DNA of 64,000 nt from an uncultured bacterium. GTDB taxonomy: Bacteria; Planctomycetota; UBA1135; GCA-002686595. Numbering within the stretch: position 1 is the first letter of the stretch; every line of letters begins with the position of its first letter. Position numbers and translations under genes: made by a program. The stretch lies in NCBI GenBank assembly GCA_938083085.1, contig CALLKX010000053.1, positions 1 to 64,000 on the forward strand, written 5' to 3'. The notes under the pieces were generated by a model. The model was not told the origin of the DNA, ran no database searches, and saw nothing but the letters and a program-made list of their open reading frames with translations. This document shows, piece after piece, positions 23,532 through 33,259 of this stretch.

Positions 23532-26096
23532 GCGGAACATCACCGAGTAGCCCTCGGTGAAGTTCGAGGTGGGCCCTGGGTTGGCGTCGCGGTGCCAACA
23601 CTGGAAGTTCCAGGTGTCCCCGGCCAGGGTCCCGATGGCGCCCGTTGAATTGGGGATCGCCGCGGCGTCTACCACGAGGCGGATGGTGCCGGTGGCTCCG
23701 GAGTTGGTGGCCTGGGCGAGGTAGCGCCCAGTCGTCCCGCCGACGCAGAGAGTCCCTTGACCGCCGCCGATCATCGGCACTGAGGCCTGCCCGCTCGCGA
23801 CCACGAAGAATCCGGTCTGCTGGAGCGGCAGCTGGGTCGCCACCAGCTCAAGGTTGTTCTGCACGAGGAACGCCGAGCCCTCGCCGATGATCTCGCCCAC
23901 CAGCCCTGTGGAGTTCGGGGCTCCCTGACAATAGGCCGTGCCGACGGGGTCGTTGCAGCCCACGTCGTAGACGCGGAACTCGTCAATCGCGGCCTCGACA
24001 ATGTTGGGGAGGCCGGTGTCTGAGGCCACGAAGCGGAGCTGGATCTGGTCGGTCGCCACGACGAACTCGGGGACCAGGAACGCAGCGCGGTTCCATCCGC
24101 CGTTGGTGCCCGGACCCAGGGGACCCACGGTCTCCAGCTCGACCCACGTGACGCCGGCGTCGTTGGAGATAAACACCTCGAAGGCGTCGTCGGGATCGTT
24201 CTGGCCGAAGACGTTCGAGAACCACCGGTAATACTCGACCACGGGGTAGTCCATCCCCGTGAGGTCGAGCACGGGAGAGAGCAGGGTCGTGAAGCCCTGG
24301 TCGACGTCCGCCTCGGTGTTGTTGGCGACGACCCCCTGGCCCGTGAACCAGCACTGCCGCCCGTTGACGGGGAAGCCGCCGTTCGGCTCGGCATCGGTCC
24401 CGAGGGGGCGCTGGCGGGTCCACTGACCGCGGGGCGCTGTGTCTCCCGGCAGGTCCCCTTGCCAGCCGTTGGCCGCCTGCATGTCGTCGTATCGCCCCGT
24501 GGTCACCGACTCGCCGATGAAGGACACGAAAGGTCGTGCCGGCGCGCTTGCAGGGAAGGTGGACTGGACTCCCGAGGGCGCGCGCGCGCTGACGTACCAG
24601 GTGACCTCGGCGCCACATGGGAAGCTCGGGATCTCGGCGGTGAAGGAGCCCGGGGTGGGGCCCGCGGTCATCGGCAGGGCCACCGGGCCAGCGCCGCCGT
24701 CGACGATCAGCTCGACGGAGCCCGTCGCGATGGAGTTGCCGTTGATAGTGCCCACCGTGGCGGACACCGTGGTCCCGGCGCTGTCGAGTTCTCGCAGGCC
24801 TGTGGCGTCCACGTCGACGTGGAGCGGATCGAAGGTCCAGACGAAGAGCCCGCGCTCGAGGTCGCTCCCGATGACGGTGCCGCTCGGGAGCCCGACGTAG
24901 CAGCTCCAGAGTCCGTTGAAGGAGGACGAGGTGAGGTCCGGGGCGGTATCGAAGGACGCGATCTCGGCGGGGCTGTCGGGGTCACTCGCCGTGTCGAAGA
25001 CGCGCAGGCCCGAGGTGTAGTTCGCCTGAAACAGCAGCCCGTCGCGCTCGTACATGTTGTGGCTGATGCTCGAGACACCGTTGGTGAACTCGCCGACGAA
25101 CGACGCGCTCCCGGGGTCGCTCACGTCGAAGACGCGGGTGACCGTCGTGTTCACCCCGGCGTTCTCGTCGAGCTCGTCGCCGAGGTAGAAGCGGCTGCGG
25201 TCCGGAGACAGCCAGCCCTGGTGGCTGTAGCGTCTGTTGGGGTACGCGATCTGCTCGATGCGGAACGGGAAGTTCTTGTTCGTCACGTCGACGATCGAAA
25301 GCCCCGTGTCCCCCGAGCCGTTGCCGAGACCCGCGCAGCAGAAGGCGAGCTGCCGGCCGGCGTAAGGGCCACTGGTGTAGGTCACGACCTGTGCGTCGTG
25401 GACATAGCGGCTGCCCCAGGACCCGACGTATTGCGGGGACGATGGGTTAGCGAGGCTGTAGATCCGGAGGCCGTTGCCGCCGCCGCCGGTGCGGTAGAGG
25501 TAGCCGCTGACCTCGTCGATGGCCACGTTGTGGGTTCGCTCATCCCCCGAGCCTGTGATGGTGTTCTCGAGGGTGACGACGCCCGCGTCGACGGCGGACA
25601 GGTCGATGACCTGGATGCCGCCGCCGCCCTCGCTCACCGAGTAGGCGCGGTCCCGGTAGACCTTGACGTCGCGCCAGAGGCTGAGCGGACCCTGGATGAC
25701 CTCGATCACCGCCGCGTTGGAGGGGTCGGAGACCTCGACGATGATCGTGCTGCTCGAGGTGCCGACGATGGCGTACTCGCGCCCAGAGGGCGAGGCATAG
25801 CCCCAGCAGTCGTTGCCAGTACCGGCGCCGTCCAGGTCGCCCAGCGTCAGCCAGGACTCCAGGCGGAGCCCTTGGCTCTCGAAGCCGAGGCTGGCCCCGG
25901 CGCTGGCAGCCCGTTGGCCCGCGGGCGAGGCGGCTCCCCTGAGAAAGCCGGAGCCGGCATAGGCCGGCCGGCGGTCCAGGATCTTCGGGTCGTCATCGTG
26001 CCGGAGGCCAGCGGCGGCCGAGGCGCCGATCAGGAGGGCGGCGCATGCGACCGAGGGGAGGGCAGTGAGGGCGCGTCGGACGACGGGACGAGTCAT
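23529..26096 (-). CDS. Secreted LVIVD-repeat (choice-of-anchor B type) protein with the shared C-terminal module
   Basis: 855 residues with a signal peptide (MTRPVVRRALTALPSVACAA). Residues about 75-430 match the choice-of-anchor B / LVIVD beta-propeller type: WGYASPSGREYAIVGTSSST, WRDVKVYRDRAYSVSEGGGG, YLYRTGGGGNGLRIYS, VHDAQVVTYTSGPYAGRQLA, with blades built on 'xxVFDVSDP'. A middle part (about 520-710) is a jelly-roll-like domain (DYPVVEYYRWFSNVFGQND). The last 130 residues (from GTAYCQGAPNSTG) are the C-terminal module shared with three neighbours, ending WNFQCWHRDANPGPTSNF. It is likely surface-exposed; function unknown. Confidence 0.8.
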   Translation of the reverse strand: MTRPVVRRALTALPSVACAALLIGASAAAGLRHDDDPKILDRRPAYAGSGFLRGAASPAGQRAASAGASLGFESQGLRLESWLTLGDLDGAGTGNDCWGYASPSGREYAIVGTSSSTIIVEVSDPSNAAVIEVIQGPLSLWRDVKVYRDRAYSVSEGGGGIQVIDLSAVDAGVVTLENTITGSGDERTHNVAIDEVSGYLYRTGGGGNGLRIYSLANPSSPQYVGSWGSRYVHDAQVVTYTSGPYAGRQLAFCCAGLGNGSGDTGLSIVDVTNKNFPFRIEQIAYPNRRYSHQGWLSPDRSRFYLGDELDENAGVNTTVTRVFDVSDPGSASFVGEFTNGVSSISHNMYERDGLLFQANYTSGLRVFDTASDPDSPAEIASFDTAPDLTSSSFNGLWSCYVGLPSGTVIGSDLERGLFVWTFDPLHVDVDATGLRELDSAGTTVSATVGTINGNSIATGSVELIVDGGAGPVALPMTAGPTPGSFTAEIPSFPCGAEVTWYVSARAPSGVQSTFPASAPARPFVSFIGESVTTGRYDDMQAANGWQGDLPGDTAPRGQWTRQRPLGTDAEPNGGFPVNGRQCWFTGQGVVANNTEADVDQGFTTLLSPVLDLTGMDYPVVEYYRWFSNVFGQNDPDDAFEVFISNDAGVTWVELETVGPLGPGTNGGWNRAAFLVPEFVVATDQIQLRFVASDTGLPNIVEAAIDEFRVYDVGCNDPVGTAYCQGAPNSTGLVGEIIGEGSAFLVQNNLELVATQLPLQQTGFFVVASGQASVPMIGGGQGTLCVGGTTGRYLAQATNSGATGTIRLVVDAAAIPNSTGAIGTLAGDTWNFQCWHRDANPGPTSNFTEGYSVMFR

Positions 26097-26408
26097 GGGG
26101 AGGTCGTTGGGAAGCGAGGCCGCGAAGCGAGGTGACCGATAGAAGAGCCTAGCGGCCGGACGGGAACTGGAAACAGACGGGGTCGGTCCTTCTTGGGTTC
26201 CCGGCAGGCCGGTGCGCGTGGTGGTCTCGTTTGGGGTACCGGGAGCGCGGAGGGGCGCAGGGCGCCCTGGGCCCTGGTGGCTGGGGCCTGGGGCCTGGGC
26301 GGGAACGGCCAGAGGCCAGGCGCTCCCTTCGGAGCACCTGGCCGGGGAGGATCAGGGGCGACGCGCGTCGTCGAGGTCAGCCGCTTAGCTCAGAGGGTGC
26401 CACTAGGC
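26097..26408. other. Intergenic region with short GC-rich repeats
   Basis: 312 bases upstream of the LVIVD protein gene. It holds a period-7 run (CTGGGGC twice plus CTGGGC) around 26281-26299. No gene or strong hairpin seen. Confidence 0.45.
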
Positions 26409-28166
26409 TCAGAGGGTGAAGTTCACCGTGAGGGCGTTGGAGAGGTTGAACATGGCGCCGCAGGGCCCGCCGAGGTCGCGGTAGAAGGTCTGGAAGTGGA
26501 AGGTGGAGCCCGCCGTGATGTGGCCGGAGGGAGCAAAGCTCGAGGAGGAGTAGGCGACCAGCCCCATGGAGACGTTGGGGGTACCGCGGCCGATGGAGGC
26601 CGTGCCACCGGCGGTGGAGTAGGGCGGGAAGCGGTGCATCCAGCCGCCGACGCAGCGGAGCCCGTTGGCGAGGATGGCGGGCGGCGTGGTGCCCGTTCCC
26701 ATGACCGTCATGGCGAAGGACCCGGTGGGCATCCCGCTCGTCGTGAGGACCAGGTTGTCCAGGGCGACGCTCGAGGTGCCGCTACCTGTGAGCAGGGCCC
26801 CGGTGCCGGCGCCGTTGATGCAGCCGGAGGTGGGCGAGTCGTTGCCGCAGGGGGCGGCGATCATGGGGCAGAAGCAGAAGGGAGTCCCCACCGGCCCGGA
26901 GCTGCACCCGTCGGGGACGCCGTTGCGGTCCGTGTCGGGCACGAAGCCGAGGGCGATCGCGATGGCGTCCTCGCGGCCGTCGCCGTCGCAGTCAAAGAGG
27001 TCACCTCTGATGTGGTCCGCAGCGTCGAGGTCGTCGCCGAGGGCCACGCCGTGGGTGCGTACCGTGAGGAGCCCGAGGGCCTCGGCCGGGATGAAGATGG
27101 CCGGGAAGGGCGAGGCGCCGCCCGCGACCGGCGGGATGAGCAGGTCGCCCTCCTCGATGGGGATGCCGAACAGGCTGTCGGGGCGACCGATGACGGCGGA
27201 GCCTCGGCGCACGGAGAAGATGATCATGTCCCTACCGTTCTGCCAGCCGAAGGGGCCCGATGAGACGTCGGCAACGCCGTTGCCGTTCTCCCAGAGGATC
27301 AGGGCGTCGATGTCGTCGGTGAGGGGCGCGACCAGGTCGAGGCCGAGGGACGGCGCGCCGGCCCAGAGGGTCATCCCCGCGCCGGACTGGACGAAGATGT
27401 CGGCCGCGCCGACGCCGTTCGCCGCGGCGGCGTTCGAGTTCGGGATGCCTTCACGGCCGTCGAACATGCCGCCGTCGAGGCTGAAGTAGACGGCGCTAGT
27501 GGTGGCGGTGCCGGGCTCCACGACGTCCATGGCGTCCTGGTTGTCGCCCATGTCGATCGGTCCGGGGGCGGGCAGGTTCGGCTCCTTGAGCCCGATGGAC
27601 GGGTACGTGAAGCCGCTGGCGGAGAACGCGCCGTCCCCGTCGATCATGCCGATGTTCCTGCCCGGCATCGGCGGGAGGGGGCCGGGGGGCAAGGTGTTGA
27701 GGTTGCCGAAGGCGTCCGCGGAGCTGTCGCCGGCGGCGAACTCGCTGCGCACGTTCGGGAGCGGGCCGCCGGGGCGGCCAGCGGCGAACTCGTCCACGCT
27801 GAAGAGGAGGTCGCCGCGCTGGATGGGCAGGCTGGGGCCGAACTGGTGGTCGGTCCCGCGGCTGAAGGCGTCCACCTCGATGGCGCAGGGCACGCCGGGT
27901 CCGCGGCCGACGCATCCGACGGGCAGGCCGAGGTCGACGGCGTGGTCGAGGCTGATGGTCGGGGCCGGCACGAAGCCCGGCGCGGGCATCGCGCTCAGGG
28001 TGGAGGGGTGGTACAGGTCGCCGTCGGTCATGGGGACCCCGCTGGACGAGGGCAAACCCATCGAGGCGCTCTGCCAGTCGATGGAGAAGGTGAACTGGCT
28101 CTGGGCCGCGGCGGTGGAGGCGAAGAAGAGGGCGGAGCTGACGAGGGAGAGAGGTCGAAGTTGCAT
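26409..28166 (-). CDS. Large secreted protein, paralogue of the gene at 33260-35047, with the shared C-terminal module
   Basis: 585 residues with a signal peptide (MQLRPLSLVSSALFFASTAAA). It is similar over its whole length to the protein at 33260: matching blocks include SIDWQ, CAIEVDAFSRG, RGDLLFSVDEFAAG, VYFSLDGG, DDIDALILWENG and MIIFSVRRGSAVIGRPDSLF. An Asp-rich calcium-binding-like segment (DCDGDGREDAIAIALGF, DTDRNGVPDGC; dockerin/thrombospondin-3 style) precedes the C-terminal module, which ends FHFQTFYRDLGG. It probably sits outside the cytoplasm. No enzymatic motif is recognised. It lies on one side of the ECF sigma/kinase pair. Confidence 0.8.
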   Translation of the reverse strand: MQLRPLSLVSSALFFASTAAAQSQFTFSIDWQSASMGLPSSSGVPMTDGDLYHPSTLSAMPAPGFVPAPTISLDHAVDLGLPVGCVGRGPGVPCAIEVDAFSRGTDHQFGPSLPIQRGDLLFSVDEFAAGRPGGPLPNVRSEFAAGDSSADAFGNLNTLPPGPLPPMPGRNIGMIDGDGAFSASGFTYPSIGLKEPNLPAPGPIDMGDNQDAMDVVEPGTATTSAVYFSLDGGMFDGREGIPNSNAAAANGVGAADIFVQSGAGMTLWAGAPSLGLDLVAPLTDDIDALILWENGNGVADVSSGPFGWQNGRDMIIFSVRRGSAVIGRPDSLFGIPIEEGDLLIPPVAGGASPFPAIFIPAEALGLLTVRTHGVALGDDLDAADHIRGDLFDCDGDGREDAIAIALGFVPDTDRNGVPDGCSSGPVGTPFCFCPMIAAPCGNDSPTSGCINGAGTGALLTGSGTSSVALDNLVLTTSGMPTGSFAMTVMGTGTTPPAILANGLRCVGGWMHRFPPYSTAGGTASIGRGTPNVSMGLVAYSSSSFAPSGHITAGSTFHFQTFYRDLGGPCGAMFNLSNALTVNFTL

Positions 28167-28633
28167 GGCCTGGGTCCTTGGTTGGGGAGTGGTCGAGGGC
28201 GCGGATCCGGTGGGACCCTTCACCCCCAAGTGCGCCCCCGGCGAACGAGCGGACAGGCCATCGCAGCGCGGGCGTCACGTTCTCCCCTCACCGATCACAA
28301 GTGATTTGCTGAGTTCCCTTTAGGCAGTGGCGCTCGCCGGGGGTTGTCGTCCCGCAACGACGTGAGGGGGTGCTCCGCCGCGCCCGACGCTCTGTGATCG
28401 GGCCGTTCGATGCCCATTGCTCGGGGGTCCCGCGCTCGGAGACACGGCGCCTGGAGACCCATTGCCTGGAGACCCCATTGCCTGGAAACACAGCGCCTGG
28501 AGATACAGCGCCTCCAAGCCCCGTGCTTCGCCCCGCCGGTGCTTGGAGATGGCCCGGTAAGGCGTGGCCACCCGGCGCTTCGCGACGTCTCTGGGGCAGC
28601 GGCCCCGGGGATTCACGGGGCGGGTGTCGTCAC
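28167..28633. other. Intergenic region containing a 15-base tandem repeat
   Basis: 467 bases between the secreted-protein gene and the end of the ECF sigma factor gene. The main element is the tandem repeat at 28441-28516. A lower-GC patch (28280-28325, ACAAGTGATTTGCTGAG) is a candidate promoter region for the gene starting at 28166. No coding frame looks real. Confidence 0.5.
28441..28516. repeat. Five imperfect 15-16 base tandem repeats
   Basis: Units: GACACGGCGCCTGGA, GACCCATTGCCTGGA, GACCCCATTGCCTGGA, AACACAGCGCCTGGA and GATACAGCGCCTCCA. The core is (G/T)(C/G)GCCTGGA; the first part varies. Intergenic, 118 bases past the end of the ECF sigma gene. Confidence 0.8.
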
Positions 28634-29248
28634 TCAGGCTCCCGCGAGCAGGTGCTCGGGGAGGGAGCTCTCGGCGAGCCGCGCGCGGAGGCGCTGCCAG
28701 CGCTTGCCCGCGGCCTCGGTGGAGATCCCGAGGCGCTCAGCGACCTCGCCCAGGGGCAGGCCCTCGAGGCCGCAGTGGACCACGAGCTTGCGCTCCTCCT
28801 CGGGCAGGGCATCCACCTCGTGGCGGAAGGCGGCGAGGCCCTCGTCGCGGGAGAGGCGCATGGAGACCGCGGTCATGGTGTCCTGGAGCTCGCCGAGCTG
28901 CTGGATCTTGGCCGTCGTGCCTGCGCCCGCCACGTCGGCGCGACGGGTCTTGCGCACCGCCTCAAGCAGGACGTTCTTCGCGATCCGGAAGATCCAGAAG
29001 CGGAACGGGGTCGCCTCCGGATCGAAGGACTCCATCTGGCGCCACGCCCGGAACCAGACCTCTTGCACCACGTCCGAGGGGTCCACGTGCTGCCGCTGCT
29101 CGGGGCGGATGCGGAACTCCGCCCAGGTCAGGAGCGCGGGCGCGATGTGCTCGTACAGCCGCCCGAAGCTGTCGCTATCCCCGCCCTTGACCTCGGCGAG
29201 CCAAACACCGGTCACGCCGTCCAGGGGGTCGTCAGGGCGCTCGTCCAT
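28634..29248 (-). CDS. ECF-type RNA polymerase sigma factor
   Basis: 204 residues. Region 2 lies at about 25-105: QHVDPSDVVQEVWFRAWRQM is the conserved core-binding helix and FRFWIFRIAKNVLLEAVRKT the -10-recognising part. Region 4 lies at about 145-195: LPEEERKLVVHCGLEGLPLG and EVAERLGISTEAAGKRWQRL form the -35-binding helix-turn-helix. It is of the planctomycete type paired with Ser/Thr kinases, and no anti-sigma factor gene follows. Divergent from the kinase gene across only 57 bases, the two probably share regulation; in such pairs the kinase is thought to take part in sigma control. Confidence 0.9.
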   Translation of the reverse strand: MDERPDDPLDGVTGVWLAEVKGGDSDSFGRLYEHIAPALLTWAEFRIRPEQRQHVDPSDVVQEVWFRAWRQMESFDPEATPFRFWIFRIAKNVLLEAVRKTRRADVAGAGTTAKIQQLGELQDTMTAVSMRLSRDEGLAAFRHEVDALPEEERKLVVHCGLEGLPLGEVAERLGISTEAAGKRWQRLRARLAESSLPEHLLAGA

Positions 29249-29305
29249 GACAGGATCCTATCGCGATCCCTCCAAAGGGCGGGCACGCCTTCTACCATCG
29301 GGGCG

Positions 29306-32300
29306 ATGGAAGACTCTGGATCCAAGCTGGACCCCGCAGGGGGCGCGGATGAGGACGCGGTCGTCTTCGACTTCCTCTCGGATCTATTGGATGATCAGGG
29401 CGGAGCGGGCGCGCGGCCCCTGGCGGTGTACCTGGCCCGCTACCCGGGGCACGAGGAGGCGATCGCCTCGGAGTTCCTGCGGGCGACGGGCCAGGTGAAG
29501 CTGGCCTTGCCGGCGGACGACGGCGGTGACCCCGAAACGAGAGAGGGCGCAGCTCGGGGCAGCGTGGCCCTGGGGAGCGCCGACGGCGACGGTCGAGTGA
29601 TCGGACACTACCGCCTTGACCGAGAGCTCGGCGCCGGCGGCCAGGGGACGGTCTGGTTGTCCACGGACCTGGACCTCGGCCGCCAGGTGGCGCTCAAGCT
29701 CATGACCACGCCGTTCGTCACCGAGGAGCGGCGCCGCAGGTTCCGGCGCGAGGCCGAGAGCATCGCCCGCCTCGATCATCCTGGCCTCGCTGGCGTGCAC
29801 GACGCCGACGTGGACGCGGAGCCGCCCTGGATCGCCATGCGCTACGTGGAGGGGGCGGACCTCGCACGCAGCATCGAGGCGGCGCGGTCGGCGCTCGCGG
29901 CCGGAGGGGCCCGCGACGACCGGCCGGGTGACCTCCCGCTCATCCCGGCGACGCGGGCCGAGCTCGCGCGGGTGCTGCGCTTCTTTGAGCGAGCGGCGCG
30001 CGCGCTACACGCAGCGCACGGGGAGGGGCTCGTCCACCGCGACATCAAGCCGGCCAACCTGATGGTCGCGCCGAGCGGGGATCCGGTGGTGCTGGACTTC
30101 GGCCTCGCGAGAATGGCGGAGAGCGACGGCGAGTCGCCCGCCCCCGCGCTGACCCGGGACGGAGAGGTCTTCGGGACGCCGGCCTACATGGCGCCCGAGC
30201 AGCTCTCCGGCGGCGCCTCGGACTCGGACGCGCGGGCCGACGTGTGGGCCCTCGGGGTCAGCCTGCACGAGGCCTTGGCGGGGGAGCGGCCCTTTCAGAG
30301 CGAGGGGCAGCACGGCCTGGCTCTGGCGATCCTCGGGGCGCCGATCCCCGATGCCGCGGAGCGCAACCCGGTGGTCACCGCCGAGGTCTCGGTCATCCTC
30401 GCCACCGCCATGGAGCGAGACCTCGCGCGGCGCTACCCCTCGGCGCTCGCCTTCGCGGAGGACCTCCGGCGCATCCGCGAGTTCGAGCCCATCCAGGCCC
30501 GCCCGGCAGGGCGTTGGCTGAGGCTGCGTCGGTGGTGCCGCAGGGAGCCCGCCATCGCCATCACCGTCGCCGCGTTGATGGTGGGCATCCTGTTCGTGAG
30601 CGCAGCGCTGCGCATCAACGGGCGCCTGCTCGACGAGTCGAACGAGAACCTCGGCCTTGCCGAGGGGCGGCTGCGGCTCGCCACGGCGCAGAACTACAGC
30701 AATCGCCTGTCCGAGTTCCAGGCTCGCTCCCCAGCGGGTGCGCTGGCCCTGGCGCTGGAGGCTCACGAGCTGGTGGATACGTGGTGGACCCGCTCCGGTG
30801 TCCTCGGCCCTCTGCAGGAGACCTCGCTGGATCTGGTGCTCGAGGTCCCTGAGGGGCGCGCGTGGGACGCGGACACCCTGCGGTTGGCGGAGGGTGAGGC
30901 TGTGTTGACGGGGTCCATGGGGGGCTTCGTCTCGCTCTTTGATCTGGACACTGGCGATGTGATCGCGCGCCGGCGGCTGGCCGCCGGCGTGGCGGCGCCC
31001 GGGGACATCCGGCAGGTGGAGGTGCTGGGGGATGAGCGCTCGGCGCTCGTCATCTCCACGGACGGCTGGCTGCGGCGGCTCAATCTCCCGGACCTGACCG
31101 AGGCCTTCGCGGTCGACCCGGGGATCGGTCCCATCATCTGGATGCAGGTGGACGAGCCGCGCGGGCGGGTCTTTGCCCTCGGTCGAGGGGGAGGCATCGC
31201 GCAGTTGGAGCTCTCCTCGGGCGCCTTGCAGCAGCGCATGGCGGTCCCGGAGCAGAGCGCGGCCGAGGTCGTCCTGGTGCCTGAGCCCGCGGTGCTCGGG
31301 TTTCCGGAGGGGCTGCTGATTACGGGGCCGCGTGTTCGCTCTGGCGAGGGGCGCGCCGTGGCGGAGTCCCTGCGGGTCCTGTCCGTCGCCAGCGGCGAGC
31401 TGCTGGCCACCCTGGAGCTCCCCGCACAGGTGAACCTGTTCTGCTGGGCGTCTGGCGCCTTGTACGTGGCTGACATCGAGGGGCGGCTGGTTCGGATTCA
31501 GTTGTCGGCCGACGGGGTTGGCGGGGTCACCGAGGGCCGAGAGGAGGTGCGCGGACCTGGGCCGGTGCGGACCGAGTCTCTGCAGCCCGGGCCTGGCGGG
31601 GCGCTCCTGGTGGGCGCGGGCCGCGGCGGGGACTCGTGGGTGATGACCGCTGGAGGGGCGGAGGAGTCGGTGCCGGACGGGAGCGCGGGGGCCCTCGCCG
31701 CGACCTGGATCGAGGGGGACGGGCTGGCCCTGGCCGGGACCGACGGGCGCGTCCGCGTCTTCGGGCGGAGCGCCGGCCGCTGGAGCGAAGAGCGGACCCA
31801 CGTGCAGGAGTCGCAGAACTACAGGGTCCTGCCGCTCACGGGCGGGCGGCTGCTCTCGTTGGGGATCATGTCCAAGCTGAACCTGTGGCGCCCGCGTGGC
31901 GTCGCGGAGTGCTGGCGGCGTCCAATGCCTCCTGGTGCGGCTCCCGCGAGCGCGGTCCTCGCGGTCGGCGCCGCGAGCGCGCGCCGCGCGCTGATCACGG
32001 CCCACCCCGGAGGAGAGATTCGCTGGCTGGAGCTCCCGTCCGAGGGAGTCCCGGCGTGGGGTGCGGGCGCGGTGCTGGACCGACACGGCTCCGCGGAGGA
32101 TCCAGCGCCGCTGATCTCGGCGTCGGAGGATGGCGAGCGCTTCGCGACCACGGGGTGGGATCAACGGCTCGCGTTGCGTGGGGCGGACGGGTCGCTACTT
32201 GGCCGAACCCAGGGCGTCCATATCGGCGCGCCGCGCGCGCTGGATGTGGCGTCGAGCGGTGCGCTCGCCGCGGCGGTCTATCAAGGTGGCGGGGTGCTGG

Positions 32301-33148
32301 TCCTGACCGTGGACGCCGCCGAGGACGCCGCCGTGGACGCAGGGGGCGGCCGCGATGGATCACGGAGGGGATCACGGAGGGGATCACTGACGGTCGATGG
32401 CGCGACCGTGGTGGCCGCCGGCCCCGCGGGCCGCTTGCTCGCGGTGGGCGACGATCAGGGGCAAGTGCACGTCTTCGAGGCGGTCGCTTCCCCCGAGGGG
32501 CCGTCGTTCAGGGTCTCGCTGAAGCCGCTCTGGTCCGGTGGGCCTGAGCCTGGCGAGCGGCAGCCTGGCCGGGGCGCCGCCGCGGTGACTGACCTGACCT
32601 TCTCCCCAGATGGGTCGCGGCTGCTCGCCTCCAGCCGCGAGCGGTGGATCGACGAGTGGGCGGCCGCCAGCGGTGACCCCGCCGGTCCGGGCCGGCAGGT
32701 CCTCGGCCAGCGCCGGGTGCGCTATCTACCGGACGGACTGCGGGTGGCCGCGATTGGCCGCTCGTGGTCCACGGTGCGGGTGGATCCAGCGCCTTCGATG
32801 GGCGATCGGGGAGAGGCTCGAGTCTTCCCGAAGATGCGCCATGACGATTCGCACAGCTCGATGGATGTGATGGGGGGCGAGGTGCCGCTGGTCGTGACCG
32901 CATCGCTGGACGGGAGCGTCCTGGTTTGGGCCGCCGATGACGGTGAGTTGAAGGCGCGCTTTGGCGCGCACGACGGTCCGGTCGTGGATATCGACACCGG
33001 CTTCGCCGGGAGCGTGGTGAGCATCTCGCAGGACGGGACCACCGCCCTCTGGCCCGTGGATGGGACGGAGCCGGCCCTCAGGCACAGGCCGCGTGGGATC
33101 CTCACCCTTGAGCGGCAGCGCCTCAAGCGGGACGCCGGCGGACGCTGA
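29306..33148 (+). CDS. Membrane Ser/Thr protein kinase with C-terminal WD40-like propeller
   Basis: 1,280 residues. Residues 1-95 form an N-terminal helical domain common in planctomycete kinases. The Hanks-type kinase domain (about 100-385) is complete: glycine loop GAGGQGTVW (109-117), Lys131 (VALKLM), HRDIKPANLM with Asp247, DFGLAR with Asp265 and the APEQ motif. One membrane helix lies near 415-437 (IAITVAALMVGILFVSAALR). Residues about 490-1,280 hold WD40-like repeats (TASLDGSVLVWAADDGEL, GTTALWPVDG), probably outside the membrane as a sensor. A 12-base tandem repeat inside one blade encodes GSRRGSRRGS. Start chosen at 29306, just clear of the divergent sigma gene. Confidence 0.9.
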   Translation: MEDSGSKLDPAGGADEDAVVFDFLSDLLDDQGGAGARPLAVYLARYPGHEEAIASEFLRATGQVKLALPADDGGDPETREGAARGSVALGSADGDGRVIGHYRLDRELGAGGQGTVWLSTDLDLGRQVALKLMTTPFVTEERRRRFRREAESIARLDHPGLAGVHDADVDAEPPWIAMRYVEGADLARSIEAARSALAAGGARDDRPGDLPLIPATRAELARVLRFFERAARALHAAHGEGLVHRDIKPANLMVAPSGDPVVLDFGLARMAESDGESPAPALTRDGEVFGTPAYMAPEQLSGGASDSDARADVWALGVSLHEALAGERPFQSEGQHGLALAILGAPIPDAAERNPVVTAEVSVILATAMERDLARRYPSALAFAEDLRRIREFEPIQARPAGRWLRLRRWCRREPAIAITVAALMVGILFVSAALRINGRLLDESNENLGLAEGRLRLATAQNYSNRLSEFQARSPAGALALALEAHELVDTWWTRSGVLGPLQETSLDLVLEVPEGRAWDADTLRLAEGEAVLTGSMGGFVSLFDLDTGDVIARRRLAAGVAAPGDIRQVEVLGDERSALVISTDGWLRRLNLPDLTEAFAVDPGIGPIIWMQVDEPRGRVFALGRGGGIAQLELSSGALQQRMAVPEQSAAEVVLVPEPAVLGFPEGLLITGPRVRSGEGRAVAESLRVLSVASGELLATLELPAQVNLFCWASGALYVADIEGRLVRIQLSADGVGGVTEGREEVRGPGPVRTESLQPGPGGALLVGAGRGGDSWVMTAGGAEESVPDGSAGALAATWIEGDGLALAGTDGRVRVFGRSAGRWSEERTHVQESQNYRVLPLTGGRLLSLGIMSKLNLWRPRGVAECWRRPMPPGAAPASAVLAVGAASARRALITAHPGGEIRWLELPSEGVPAWGAGAVLDRHGSAEDPAPLISASEDGERFATTGWDQRLALRGADGSLLGRTQGVHIGAPRALDVASSGALAAAVYQGGGVLVLTVDAAEDAAVDAGGGRDGSRRGSRRGSLTVDGATVVAAGPAGRLLAVGDDQGQVHVFEAVASPEGPSFRVSLKPLWSGGPEPGERQPGRGAAAVTDLTFSPDGSRLLASSRERWIDEWAAASGDPAGPGRQVLGQRRVRYLPDGLRVAAIGRSWSTVRVDPAPSMGDRGEARVFPKMRHDDSHSSMDVMGGEVPLVVTASLDGSVLVWAADDGELKARFGAHDGPVVDIDTGFAGSVVSISQDGTTALWPVDGTEPALRHRPRGILTLERQRLKRDAGGR
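32357..32392 (+). repeat. 12-base tandem repeat inside the kinase propeller
   Basis: GGATCACGGAGG occurs twice exactly, followed by the partial copy GGATCACTGACG. In frame it encodes repeated Gly-Ser-Arg-Arg residues, an unusually basic loop in an otherwise acidic domain. Twelve bases keep the frame if copies are gained or lost. Confidence 0.75.
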
Positions 33149-33259
33149 GTTCGGGGGGGGAGGGAAGGTTTGGGGCCGGTGTGTCGTATGGGGACATGCG
33201 GCGAGGGCGGGGAATGCGCTGCCCACCTACACTCCAACAGGCCCCGAGCCCCCCTTCCC

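Noticed and set aside
28320..28616. An open frame across the 15-base tandem repeat
   Set aside because: It owes its openness to the repeat and GC content; the protein is low complexity with no start signal.
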